Under the pieces are notes generated by a model. That model was not told the DNA's origin, ran no database searches, and worked only from the letters and a program-made list of their open reading frames with translations. This document shows positions 45,712 to 53,159 of a stretch of 64,000 nt of DNA, piece after piece (the first letter of the stretch is position 1; each line of letters starts with the position of its first letter). Both the position numbers and the translations under genes were made by a program. Origin of the DNA: Halobacillus litoralis (lineage in GTDB: Bacteria > Bacillota > Bacilli > Bacillales > Halobacillaceae); the NCBI RefSeq assembly GCF_009856445.1, contig NZ_WMFA01000005.1:1-64000 (forward strand). Direction: 5' to 3'.

Positions 45712-46221
45712 CTAAATGATTAAAATAATGACAAGCAGCCCGCTTAATATCCCCATTCCTTTCGCCATCTTTTGATATTGATCGCCGACTTCCAGGGCAT
45801 CATTCAGTTCGCGATCCAGGTGATGAATGGTTAGTTGGATCTGTTTTTGCTGCTGCTCCAGATCGTGCTGGCCAAGCGTTCTTCCAAACTGCATCAGTAT
45901 TTCTAATTCGTTTTTCCCCATCGCGTTTAATGACCAGTGTTTCTTTAGCTGCTTCGACCACAAGGAATAGAAGTCATCCCAAACTCCATTTTCATTAAGA
46001 ATACCTTCAAAAAACTGGTTAATGGGTTTCGGTAAATGTCTGGATAAATTCTCACACACTTCCAGCAACGAAGATTGTCCAAAAACCATCTCAGCTTCTA
46101 TCATCTGTAAAGCGTTTTTCCATTGCCGAATATGCCCTGGACGCTTTTTGAAACGGGAAGCCATATCAAACCCTGCCCAGGTCGTAACGGTTAACACGAT
46201 GACAGCCCCGATCCATTGCAT
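45712..46221 (-). CDS. spoIIIAB: Stage III sporulation protein AB (SpoIIIAB)
   Basis: 169 residues: an N-terminal membrane helix (IGAVIVLTVTTWAGFDMA), a cytosolic helical domain (about 25-145) with MIEAEMVFGQSSLLEVCENLSRHLP, and a C-terminal membrane helix (MGILSGLLVIILII). It resembles the GspF-like family and is thought to dock the ATPase. ATG at 46221 has GGGGAGGG six bases upstream. The start lies 56 bases inside the end of spoIIIAA. Confidence 0.92.
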   Translation of the reverse strand: MQWIGAVIVLTVTTWAGFDMASRFKKRPGHIRQWKNALQMIEAEMVFGQSSLLEVCENLSRHLPKPINQFFEGILNENGVWDDFYSLWSKQLKKHWSLNAMGKNELEILMQFGRTLGQHDLEQQQKQIQLTIHHLDRELNDALEVGDQYQKMAKGMGILSGLLVIILII

Positions 46222-47143
46222 TTGATTCCCTCCCCTTCCCATGGCCTAGTACTTCTCCCGATTGATCAAAAACTGTCCATCTTCTTTCTTTCTGAGGGGA
46301 CATCCGATCCAAGACAACATATCTTTGGAACACTTCCTCCTCCATCAACTGTTTTGCTGATGGACGTTTCCTGATTCCAGTAAAACTCTGACCATGAATA
46401 CTGCATATAACTTCTACACCTGTATACGTCGCCTCACGGACAGCTTCGGCATCTTTCTGTCCACCTATTTCATCTACAATTAACACTTCTGGTGACATGG
46501 AACGAATCATCATCATCATGCCTTCCGCTTTAGGACAAGCATCCATCACATCTGTGCGGAACCCAACATCCAGTTGAGGGACTCCCTTCATGCTTGCTGC
46601 TATTTCGGAACGCTCGTCCACAATGGCGACTTTCGCTGCGCTGTATCCCTTTTGATCAGATCCAATGTAACGCGCCAATTCCCGAAGGAGTGTGGTTTTC
46701 CCTGAATGTGGAGGTCCGATAACCATCGTACTCATCCACCGCCCCGCTTGATAAAGGTATGGGATAAGAGGCTCAACATTCCCCGAAGTAGCTCTAGCAA
46801 CCCTAATGTTCATAAATGATATGTGCTTTAGTGTTTCGACATGATCTTGATGGGTGTTCGTCTTTCCAGCCAAACCTACCCTGTGGCCACCCTCAATCGT
46901 AATGAAACCCTCTTTCAACTCTTCCTTAAAACGGTAGAGGGAGAACTGACTGATCTGGTTCAGGACGAAAGAGAGGTGATCAACAGTCATCACTACAGCC
47001 TCAATGGAATCATGACGATTATTTTCAAGAACCTCTATCGGACGACCAATCCTTAAACGGATCTCCTGCACACTCTTCCACTGGACCTCACTTTTTAAGA
47101 GATGTTGGATAGAGGGTGGGAACAAACGTATAATCTCCTTCAT
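46166..47143 (-). CDS. spoIIIAA: Stage III sporulation protein AA, ATPase (SpoIIIAA)
   Basis: A 325-residue secretion-type ATPase powering the channel. Walker A GPPHSGKTTLLRELARYIG (near residue 150), Walker B VLIVDEIGGQKDAEAV and ICSIHGQSFTGIRKRPS. An N-terminal domain has VQEIRLRIGRPIEV and GGHRVGLAGKT. It is slightly longer than the roughly 307 residues of B. subtilis, the excess lying in a C-terminal tail that overlaps spoIIIAB by 56 bases. AAAGGAG precedes the ATG. First gene of the operon, behind a sigma-E promoter. Confidence 0.94.
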   Translation of the reverse strand: MKEIIRLFPPSIQHLLKSEVQWKSVQEIRLRIGRPIEVLENNRHDSIEAVVMTVDHLSFVLNQISQFSLYRFKEELKEGFITIEGGHRVGLAGKTNTHQDHVETLKHISFMNIRVARATSGNVEPLIPYLYQAGRWMSTMVIGPPHSGKTTLLRELARYIGSDQKGYSAAKVAIVDERSEIAASMKGVPQLDVGFRTDVMDACPKAEGMMMMIRSMSPEVLIVDEIGGQKDAEAVREATYTGVEVICSIHGQSFTGIRKRPSAKQLMEEEVFQRYVVLDRMSPQKERRWTVFDQSGEVLGHGKGRESNAMDRGCHRVNRYDLGRV

Positions 47144-47174
47144 CCTCTCCTACTCCTTTATTAGGTTTACTTCA

Positions 47175-47203
47175 TATGTATGTGCTTCTTACGGGCTTAT
47201 GAC
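47175..47203 (-). promoter_or_regulatory. Sigma-E promoter of the spoIIIA operon
   Basis: On the minus strand GTCATAA, a 14-base spacer, then CATACATA, which fits the mother-cell sigma-E consensus (ATA-rich -35, CATACA-T -10). It ends 32 bases before the spoIIIAA start. The operon is sigma-E controlled in B. subtilis. Confidence 0.8.
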
Positions 47204-47290
47204 TGTGAAATGGTATAAAACTAGAAGATTTTGAGAGAGGAACTAGAGGGGTGATAGAGCAATTGATAGAAACTATTTACCACACTCATA

Positions 47291-47837
47291 TTAAGCTATA
47301 TGGCAGGATTGGTGAAAACTCAGTTTCGAGACTTTCCAGGGTTCGTTGCCCGGGTTGAGCGTCAGGGGTGGCTGGGAAGCTACTCGCTTTCCTGCGGGGA
47401 TGACGGCAAGCCTTTCCCGCGGGAGTCCCGCATCTTCCCAACCACCCCATTCGATGTAGGACTGTAACGAACCCCTTTACCAAGTTTGACGGTCTTCTTC
47501 TATCCAACTATTAGGGGGGAGAAGCGCTCTGAATTAGGCTTTGCTGTGCTAGGGGAGGTGTTCTTTCATCCATTTCTAATAATCATACGAGCTGTCCTTA
47601 TCGTAGTGGTTTCGAGACACCGATATAGCAAAGGGGCGGAGGGGAGGGGCGAGACTCCTACCTTAAGTGTGCAGGCGCCGGAACCGGATATCTACGAGGA
47701 AAAAAGTACTTGGTGAGACCCCACAGGACGCAGTCCGAGGAGGCTCACCGCGCTCCCGCGGAAAGCGAGTCATCCCTCGCAGGCCCATACACTCAACAAA
47801 AATCTTGAAACTGAGTCTTCCACTAAAGGGAGCTTAT
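47291..47837. repeat. Non-coding repeat element, copy E (full length)
   Basis: The left end has TTAAGCTATATGGCAGGATT then AAACTCAGTTTCGAGA. The right end is CTTGAAACTGAGTCTTCCAC then GGGAGCTTAT, its inverted repeat. At about 47490-47640 it is nearly identical to copy A, and GCGCCGGAACCGGATA is shared with copy B. Inner GGTGAGACCCC...GAGGAGGCTCACC can pair. It accounts for the 47144-47925 gap, where B. subtilis has yqhV. No gene is supportable. Confidence 0.8.
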
Positions 47838-47880
47838 ATGGAAAAGTATTTTGCTGGGGTAACAGATGTTTCACACAAAA

Positions 47881-47914
47881 AAAAGAACCTGTCCGGATCG
47901 GACAAGTTCTTTTC
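47881..47914 (-). terminator. Terminator after efp
   Basis: AAGAACCTGTCCG/CGGACAAGTTCTT forms a stem with one C/A mismatch and a 3-base loop, then TTTTTTTTGTGTG on the minus strand. Confidence 0.88.
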
Positions 47915-47925
47915 GAAGCGCAAGA

Positions 47926-48483
47926 TTATGCACGGGATACGTATTTGCCATCTGTCGTACTGATGACCAATACTTCCCCTTCATTGATGAAGAATGGCAC
48001 TTGAACAGTAAGACCGGTTTCAAGTGTTGCAGGTTTTGTACCGCCACTTGCTGTGTCACCTTTAATGCCGGGTTCTGTTTCGGTAACTTCAAGCTCAACG
48101 TTTTTCGGCAGTTCAACACCGATTGTTTCACTTTCGTATGACTGGATTTGGACTTCCATGTTCTCTTTCAAATAGTTCAATTGTTCTTGGATAGTAGCTG
48201 TAGGAATTTCCACTTGTTCATATGTCTCCATATCCATGAACGCGTGCATATCACCATTTGCATAAAGATATTGCATTTTGCGGTTTTCAATGTGTGCACG
48301 TTCTACTTTTTCACCACCACGGAACGTTTTTTCCTGAATATTTCCGTTGCGGAGGTTACGGAGTTTCGAACGAACAAAGGCCGCTCCTTTTCCTGGCTTT
48401 ACGTGTTGGAAATCCATTACTTGCCAAATATCTCCATCCACTTCAATTGTCAGACCTGTACGAAAATCGTTTACTGAAATCAT
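47926..48483 (-). CDS. efp: Translation elongation factor P
   Basis: A 185-residue, three-domain (KOW, OB, OB) factor that relieves ribosomes stalled on polyproline. Lys32 in [10 protein letters not shown] is the tip residue that is modified in many bacteria. [19 protein letters not shown] and the C-terminal [29 protein letters not shown] are standard. AAGGAGG precedes the ATG. Last gene after papA, with a terminator. Confidence 0.97.
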   Translation of the reverse strand: MISVNDFRTGLTIEVDGDIWQVMDFQHVKPGKGAAFVRSKLRNLRNGNIQEKTFRGGEKVERAHIENRKMQYLYANGDMHAFMDMETYEQVEIPTATIQEQLNYLKENMEVQIQSYESETIGVELPKNVELEVTETEPGIKGDTASGGTKPATLETGLTVQVPFFINEGEVLVISTTDGKYVSRA

Positions 48484-48501
48484 TTGTCTTCCTCCTTTAA
48501 A

Positions 48502-49563
48502 TTACAACGTGATTAATTCTTTGGTAGACTTGCTCAGTCGTTCATTTCCTGTTTTCGTCACGATTGTATCATCTTCAATACGGCAGCCGCCGACGTTCGG
48601 AACATAAATGCCCGGCTCAACCGTCACAACCATGCCTTCTTCAAGAGTGACATCGGAACGGAAGGAAAGTCCAGGCCCTTCGTGGACGTCCAAACCAATT
48701 CCATGACCTGTGGAATGACCGAAATATTCGCCATACCCTTTTTCTTTTATATAATCACGTGTCAGCGCATCGGCTTCCTTACCCGTGATGCCTTCTTTTA
48801 TTCCTTCCATACCTTTTAACTGGGCCTGTAAAACGGTATCATAGATTTCCTTCAACTGATCATTGATTTCGCCTACAGCTACTGTTCTTGTGATATCAGA
48901 ACAATACCCTTTGTAAAGGGCACCAAAATCAAGCGTCACAAGCTCTCCGGATTGGATTTCCTTTTCGGAAGCCACACCGTGGGGCAGAGCTGAACGATAT
49001 CCTGATGCAACGATAATATCAAAACTTGAAGAGGTCGCTCCTTGCTTACGCATGAAGAACTCAAGTTCATTAGATACATCAATCTCCTTCACACCAGGCT
49101 TTATGTAACTAAGAATATGTTCGAAAGCATCATCAGCAATCTTAACGGCATCCTTTAATATACTAATCTCCTCATCCGTCTTAATCAAGCGTAATTTTTC
49201 CACAAGGCCTGATGTAGGGACGAGTTCTGCCTCTAAAGCTTCATTATATTGTTCGAAAAGCGTATAGGTAACATGATCTTTTTCAAATCCGATCCGTTTC
49301 AAACCTAATTCTTTTGCTTTTTCAGCAACTGTTTTCGGCATAGGCGTTTTATGTTCAAGGATCTCAAACTCCTTCGCTTGCTCTGCCGCTTGTTCTGTAT
49401 AACGGAAATCTGTAATTAAAACAGCTGCGTCCCTCGTCACTAAAAGAGCTCCAGAAGAACCGGCAAAGCCTGATATATACCTTCTGTTTTTCGGACTCAT
49501 AATTAAAAGGCCATCTAGTTCATTTGATGCAATCGATTTTCTTAAATTTGAAAGTTTACTCAC
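48502..49563 (-). CDS. papA: Xaa-Pro aminopeptidase/dipeptidase (YqhT, PapA type)
   Basis: A 353-residue M24 metallopeptidase releasing residues linked to proline. A creatinase-like N-domain (to about 125) precedes the pita-bread domain with two-metal ligands: TLDFGALYKGYCSDITRT (two Asp), GHSTGHGIGLDVHEGP (His), TVEPGIY (Glu) and GGCRIEDDTIVT (Glu). GTG start, 4-base overlap with aroQ. Placed before efp as in B. subtilis; its product may recycle proline peptides. Confidence 0.92.
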   Translation of the reverse strand: MSKLSNLRKSIASNELDGLLIMSPKNRRYISGFAGSSGALLVTRDAAVLITDFRYTEQAAEQAKEFEILEHKTPMPKTVAEKAKELGLKRIGFEKDHVTYTLFEQYNEALEAELVPTSGLVEKLRLIKTDEEISILKDAVKIADDAFEHILSYIKPGVKEIDVSNELEFFMRKQGATSSSFDIIVASGYRSALPHGVASEKEIQSGELVTLDFGALYKGYCSDITRTVAVGEINDQLKEIYDTVLQAQLKGMEGIKEGITGKEADALTRDYIKEKGYGEYFGHSTGHGIGLDVHEGPGLSFRSDVTLEEGMVVTVEPGIYVPNVGGCRIEDDTIVTKTGNERLSKSTKELITL

Positions 49564-50021
49564 GAATGATTTCTCCCTTCACTTTCTACCTTTTGGATCA
49601 TCCCCAATGTCGCTAATCGGTAGCCATCAATTCCAAAGCCGACTATTTGGCCTGAACAAACCGGTGCTAACATCGAGATATGGCGGAAAGATTCCCGTTC
49701 ATGGACATTTGAAATATGGATCTCTACCACAGGTTTTGAGATTGCACTAATGGCATCCCTTAAAGCAATGCTTGTGTGTGTATAAGCTGCGGGGTTTATG
49801 ATGATCCCCTCAGCCTCTTCTTCAGCCCGCTGAATCCAATCGACGAGATCCCCCTCATGATTGGACTGAAAAGATGTGACTGCATACCCGAGCTCCGAGG
49901 CCGTTTGCTCGACCAATACCTCAACATCTTCAAGAGATTTTTTTCCGTATGTTTCCGGCTCCCGCTTGCCTAACCTATTCAAATTCGGCCCATTGATCAA
50001 AAACAGCCGCTTCTTCCCCAT
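49560..50021 (-). CDS. aroQ: 3-dehydroquinate dehydratase, type II
   Basis: A 153-residue enzyme of the shikimate route. NGPNLNRLGKREPETYG holds the catalytic Tyr loop, SNHEGDLVDWIQ, NPAAYTHTSIALRDA and EIHISNVHERESFRH (catalytic His). B. subtilis calls it YqhS. Its stop overlaps the papA start (GTGA), so translation is coupled. Confidence 0.95.
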   Translation of the reverse strand: MGKKRLFLINGPNLNRLGKREPETYGKKSLEDVEVLVEQTASELGYAVTSFQSNHEGDLVDWIQRAEEEAEGIIINPAAYTHTSIALRDAISAISKPVVEIHISNVHERESFRHISMLAPVCSGQIVGFGIDGYRLATLGMIQKVESEGRNHS

Positions 50022-50066
50022 TCACCAATCCCACCATTTCCAAAATTGTCATACACTTTAAGTTTA

Positions 50067-50582
50067 TCATACTCTCCCTTGATTTGAATAAGAATTCACT
50101 GTCTCATTGAACTCCCTGTATTCATAAGAGATGGAATACCCGATAAAAACCCCGTATAAAATAAACAAACAACCAGTTGTCACCCATGTATCACTATTTA
50201 GTTCCATAAAAGCCGGAATTGCTGGAAAGATGGGGGTTAATAGAAGATAAACGACCGCCCAGAGCCCTATTCCATAAAAAACACCTGGCCACATACCATT
50301 CTTTTTTTTCAGAAGAAGATAGTAAATAAGAGCTGTCCCTAAAGATAATATCCCTAAAATAAGAACAGCTAGTACTTCAGCAAGCCATGTACCCGTCCAA
50401 TCCGTCTGCCAGAATGATCGGAAAACGAAGGAGGCAGGAGACACTTCTGTGAAATTGAAATAATACGCAAGCGCACCTAAACCACTCCATAAAATCCCGG
50501 CAGTAAACCCTATGACTAATGCTTTTGCTATGACACTTTGCTGTGGCTCTTGTTGTCTTTGGTCTTTTTGTTTTTCAGCCAT
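50067..50582 (-). CDS. yqhR: YqhR family membrane protein
   Basis: A 171-residue protein with four membrane helices (ALVIGFTAGILWSGLGALAYYF, VLAVLILGILSLGTALIYYLLL, GVFYGIGLWAVVYLLLTPIF, TGCLFILYGVFIGYSISY) between a charged, Gln-rich start and a hydrophilic tail. It fits YqhR in position and layout. Function unknown. ATG at 50582 (MAEKQKDQRQQ) is nine bases after GAGG; several in-frame ATGs further upstream are weaker. The 347 bases upstream to yqhP hold no gene I can support, only a 7-bp inverted repeat (AAAGAGT...ACTCTTT) near 50729-50754. Confidence 0.82.
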   Translation of the reverse strand: MAEKQKDQRQQEPQQSVIAKALVIGFTAGILWSGLGALAYYFNFTEVSPASFVFRSFWQTDWTGTWLAEVLAVLILGILSLGTALIYYLLLKKKNGMWPGVFYGIGLWAVVYLLLTPIFPAIPAFMELNSDTWVTTGCLFILYGVFIGYSISYEYREFNETVNSYSNQGRV

Positions 50583-50929
50583 CTTCATCACCTCTATTCT
50601 CATTTTAACCAACCCCAAATTTTTCATGCTCTTTTCGATTGTTGGGCTAGTGCTTCATACGAATTTGAGGTAAAATAAAAGTCCAACCAAATTTAATACT
50701 CTATTGTTTAAACAAGCCCCTTTGAAGTAAAGAGTTTACTAAAACGTACTCTTTCACCATTCAAAAATAATGAAGGGCCTGCATATTTTATTCTATAAAG
50801 GACACAATCTTAAATAGCACATAATAGCCTACCATCCGCCGCATCTGATGATGAATAGTGTTGAAATAAGGGTATAGTTCAATAACCAGATATTCATAGT
50901 CGACCACTACGAGAAGGGAGGAAAATATC

Positions 50930-51337
50930 ATGCGTAATTGGATGACTCCTGTCATTTACACATTGATTGGTTTAGCCATTTTCTTTGTTGGCGTTCAGTT
51001 GTTTACGAACACAACCAGCTTTCTCACTTCGATCGTTATGATGATCGGAATCGCTGTTCTCATTTACGGTGCCATCTACTTCTTCTTCCTCCGCAAGCGC
51101 GGTATAGGAGGGGCAGCAGGTGGAAACCGAAATGAAATGAAGAAATACAAGCAAGCAGTCAAACAATCCAAACAAAAATACAAGCAGCCAACACCTGTCA
51201 TTAAGAAAAGCCCTGTAGCCAAAGCCCAGACCAAAGCGTCTGCATTAGGTAGAAAAAACCGGAAACGTTCGAGTGGACCACAGCTTCGTGTGATTGAAGG
51301 CAGTAAAAGCAAAGGAAAAAATCGAGCCACCTTCTAA
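50930..51337 (+). CDS. yqhP: SA1362/YqhP family membrane protein
   Basis: 135 residues: two N-terminal membrane helices (VIYTLIGLAIFFVGVQLF and TSIVMMIGIAVLIYGAIYFFFL) followed by a long, strongly basic tail rich in Lys and Gln (KKYKQAVKQSKQKYKQPTP, GRKNRKRSSG). The same layout is found in YqhP. GGGAGG lies about 10 bases before the ATG. Function unknown; the tail could bind nucleic acid or phospholipid. Confidence 0.8.
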   Translation: MRNWMTPVIYTLIGLAIFFVGVQLFTNTTSFLTSIVMMIGIAVLIYGAIYFFFLRKRGIGGAAGGNRNEMKKYKQAVKQSKQKYKQPTPVIKKSPVAKAQTKASALGRKNRKRSSGPQLRVIEGSKSKGKNRATF

Positions 51338-51352
51338 TGGCTCGATTTTTTT
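51316..51352. terminator. Bidirectional terminator between yqhP and yqhO
   Basis: AAAAAATCGAGCCA/TGGCTCGATTTTTT forms a perfect stem around an 8-base loop that contains the yqhP stop. T-runs on both strands. Confidence 0.88.
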
Positions 51353-51367
51353 ATTTCGTATTATGGT

Positions 51368-52255
51368 TCATCTGCTCCATCGTTTCAAGAATTTACTTGC
51401 ATGTTCACGACCTAATGCCATCAAGGTTTCTTTTTCTTCTTTACTCATATCAAAATCCGTTGTTTCTACTCCACTGACCGGGATAAAGATAATATCCTTA
51501 CTCAACGCCTTGGAAATGTACCTTGCATCGTGGGCTTGCTGCATCGTCTTAAAAAGTGCATGGAACATTTGGATGGCATTTTTGATTTTCTGTTCTGGTA
51601 ATTTATCTGGTTCATCACTTAACTTCATTCCGATTATAGGTCTGGTACGACAGCCATCCGGCTTTTCCCAAATCCACAGAGGGAAATTACTCAACACTCC
51701 ACCATCTACCATAATGGACCTTCCACGTTTTCCGTGAATTTTTACAGGAATAAAAAAGTAGGGGAGTCCTGAGCTCATCCTTACAGCTTTGGCTACAGAG
51801 AAAGTAGCAGGATCAATGCCGTACACTTTCTTCAAATCATCAGGGATCACAACTATTCTTCCTAAAGTCAGGTCAGAACAAATCACCTTTAATGACCCGG
51901 ACGGTAAGTCCGCAAAAGTACGCACGCCCTTTTCACCAAGCCACTCCTCTAATACATTTTCCAACTGATTCCCTTTATACAGCCCCATCCGATAATACAA
52001 AAGAAGCCATTTCATAAATGGAAACAGGCGATCTGACAATGGAACGTCTACTAAACTAAGAAACGAAAGATGATTGAGTCTTTCCTTCAGTTCTCTAGCT
52101 GTGTAGCCGGCGGCTGTCAAACTAGCCAAAATGGCACCAGCGGATGTTCCTGCCATTCGTTTGAATGTGTACCCTTGCTCTTCTAGTTCTTCAAGAGCTC
52201 CAATGAAAGCAAGGGCTTTCACACCGCCGCCGGAAAAAACACCGTCCACTTTCAT
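51368..52255 (-). CDS. yqhO: Patatin-like phospholipase (YqhO)
   Basis: A 295-residue patatin-family lipid acyl hydrolase. Oxyanion loop DGVFSGGGVKALAFIGAL, nucleophile MAGTSAGAILASL (G-x-S-x-G) and catalytic Asp in MVDGGVLSNFP. There is no signal peptide, so it is cytosolic. It may be cleaving phospholipids or lysolipids; the substrate is not known for YqhO. The 280 bases upstream, before mntR, show no gene. Confidence 0.88.
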   Translation of the reverse strand: MKVDGVFSGGGVKALAFIGALEELEEQGYTFKRMAGTSAGAILASLTAAGYTARELKERLNHLSFLSLVDVPLSDRLFPFMKWLLLYYRMGLYKGNQLENVLEEWLGEKGVRTFADLPSGSLKVICSDLTLGRIVVIPDDLKKVYGIDPATFSVAKAVRMSSGLPYFFIPVKIHGKRGRSIMVDGGVLSNFPLWIWEKPDGCRTRPIIGMKLSDEPDKLPEQKIKNAIQMFHALFKTMQQAHDARYISKALSKDIIFIPVSGVETTDFDMSKEEKETLMALGREHASKFLKRWSR

Positions 52256-52506
52256 CCTGCTTCACCCCACTTTACTTCATTATAAACACGGGTTTGGCAA
52301 ATTAGAACGAAAGCAGACGAATTCAAAGGCAAGGCTATTTAAGATGCTATACCTTGTCTTTCGCTGGCAATTAATAGTTCCCCCGCCTGCACATTTTCCG
52401 AGGCATTCGGTTACGAAATGGCCGATGAAGACCTAAAGCATATATAAAATATTACAATAATATCAGGATAACGGATCAATGAGGTGTATAAAAAATTCGT
52501 CATAAA

Positions 52507-52533
52507 AAAAGACGCATGGGATCCCATGCGTTT
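52507..52533 (-). terminator. Terminator after mntR
   Basis: The perfect self-complementary stem ACGCATGGGA/TCCCATGCGT is followed by CTTTTTTTATG on the minus strand. Confidence 0.88.
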
Positions 52534-52535
52534 TT

Positions 52536-52967
52536 TCACTCATCATTCTGTTCTTCATTCTTTTTCTGAACTTCTCTTAACGCACTCACACGCTCTGGCT
52601 TCTCATCGAAGTATTGAACGAGATCACCAATACGGTCGATAGAGTTCCAACTCATGTGGTGCTCAATACCTTCAACATCATCATAAATATTCTCCTGATC
52701 GACCCCGATAATCTCCAGGAACTGTTCCAATAGTTCATGACGATAAACAAGACGCTTTCCGACTTTCTTTCCTTTTGGTGTTAAAATCAATCCTCGATAT
52801 TTTTCATAGTTCAAGTATTGGTCTCGATCAAGTTTCTGAACCATCTTCGTAACGGAGGACGGATGTACCTGGAGATTTTCAGCTATATCAGAAACTCGTG
52901 CATAACCTTTATCTTCAATTAATATATAGATTTGTTCAATGTAATCTTCCATGCTAGGTGTCGGCAT
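52536..52967 (-). CDS. mntR: Manganese transport regulator MntR
   Basis: A 143-residue DtxR-family metalloregulator that represses Mn uptake and switches on Mn export genes. The winged helix ([24 protein letters not shown]) is followed by a dimer domain. All manganese ligands known from B. subtilis MntR are at the same positions: Asp8, Glu11, His77, Glu99, Glu102 and His103. No SH3 domain, as expected. Monocistronic. Confidence 0.97.
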   Translation of the reverse strand: MPTPSMEDYIEQIYILIEDKGYARVSDIAENLQVHPSSVTKMVQKLDRDQYLNYEKYRGLILTPKGKKVGKRLVYRHELLEQFLEIIGVDQENIYDDVEGIEHHMSWNSIDRIGDLVQYFDEKPERVSALREVQKKNEEQNDE

Positions 52968-53124
52968 GTTGAACCCCCAATACCCTGTCTTATGTACACG
53001 CCCTACACTGTATGGTGGACGGTTTTTATAGCATATGTTTCCACATTAAAATGATACACCAGATTCCTACCAGTGACAAGCAAGGCCTGTACTTGATCTT
53101 TAACACAATGAATGGAATCAAAAA

Positions 53125-53156
53125 AATAAACCGGCCGTTAAAAACGACCGGTTGTG
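53125..53156 (-). terminator. Terminator after nrdJ
   Basis: AACCGG-CCGTT/ACGACCGGTT forms a stem (one G-U pair in the RNA) with an A/T loop, then TTTATTTTTTTG on the minus strand. Confidence 0.82.
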
Positions 53157-53159
53157 TTT

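Noticed and set aside
46166-46250. Frameshift fusing spoIIIAA and spoIIIAB
   Set aside because: Both genes have proper starts, ribosome sites and complete motifs; a long overlap is simpler.
50583-50929. Sigma-B promoter ahead of yqhP (GGGTAT near 50870)
   Set aside because: No GTTT-type -35 at the 12-15 base spacing; the hexamer alone is not enough.
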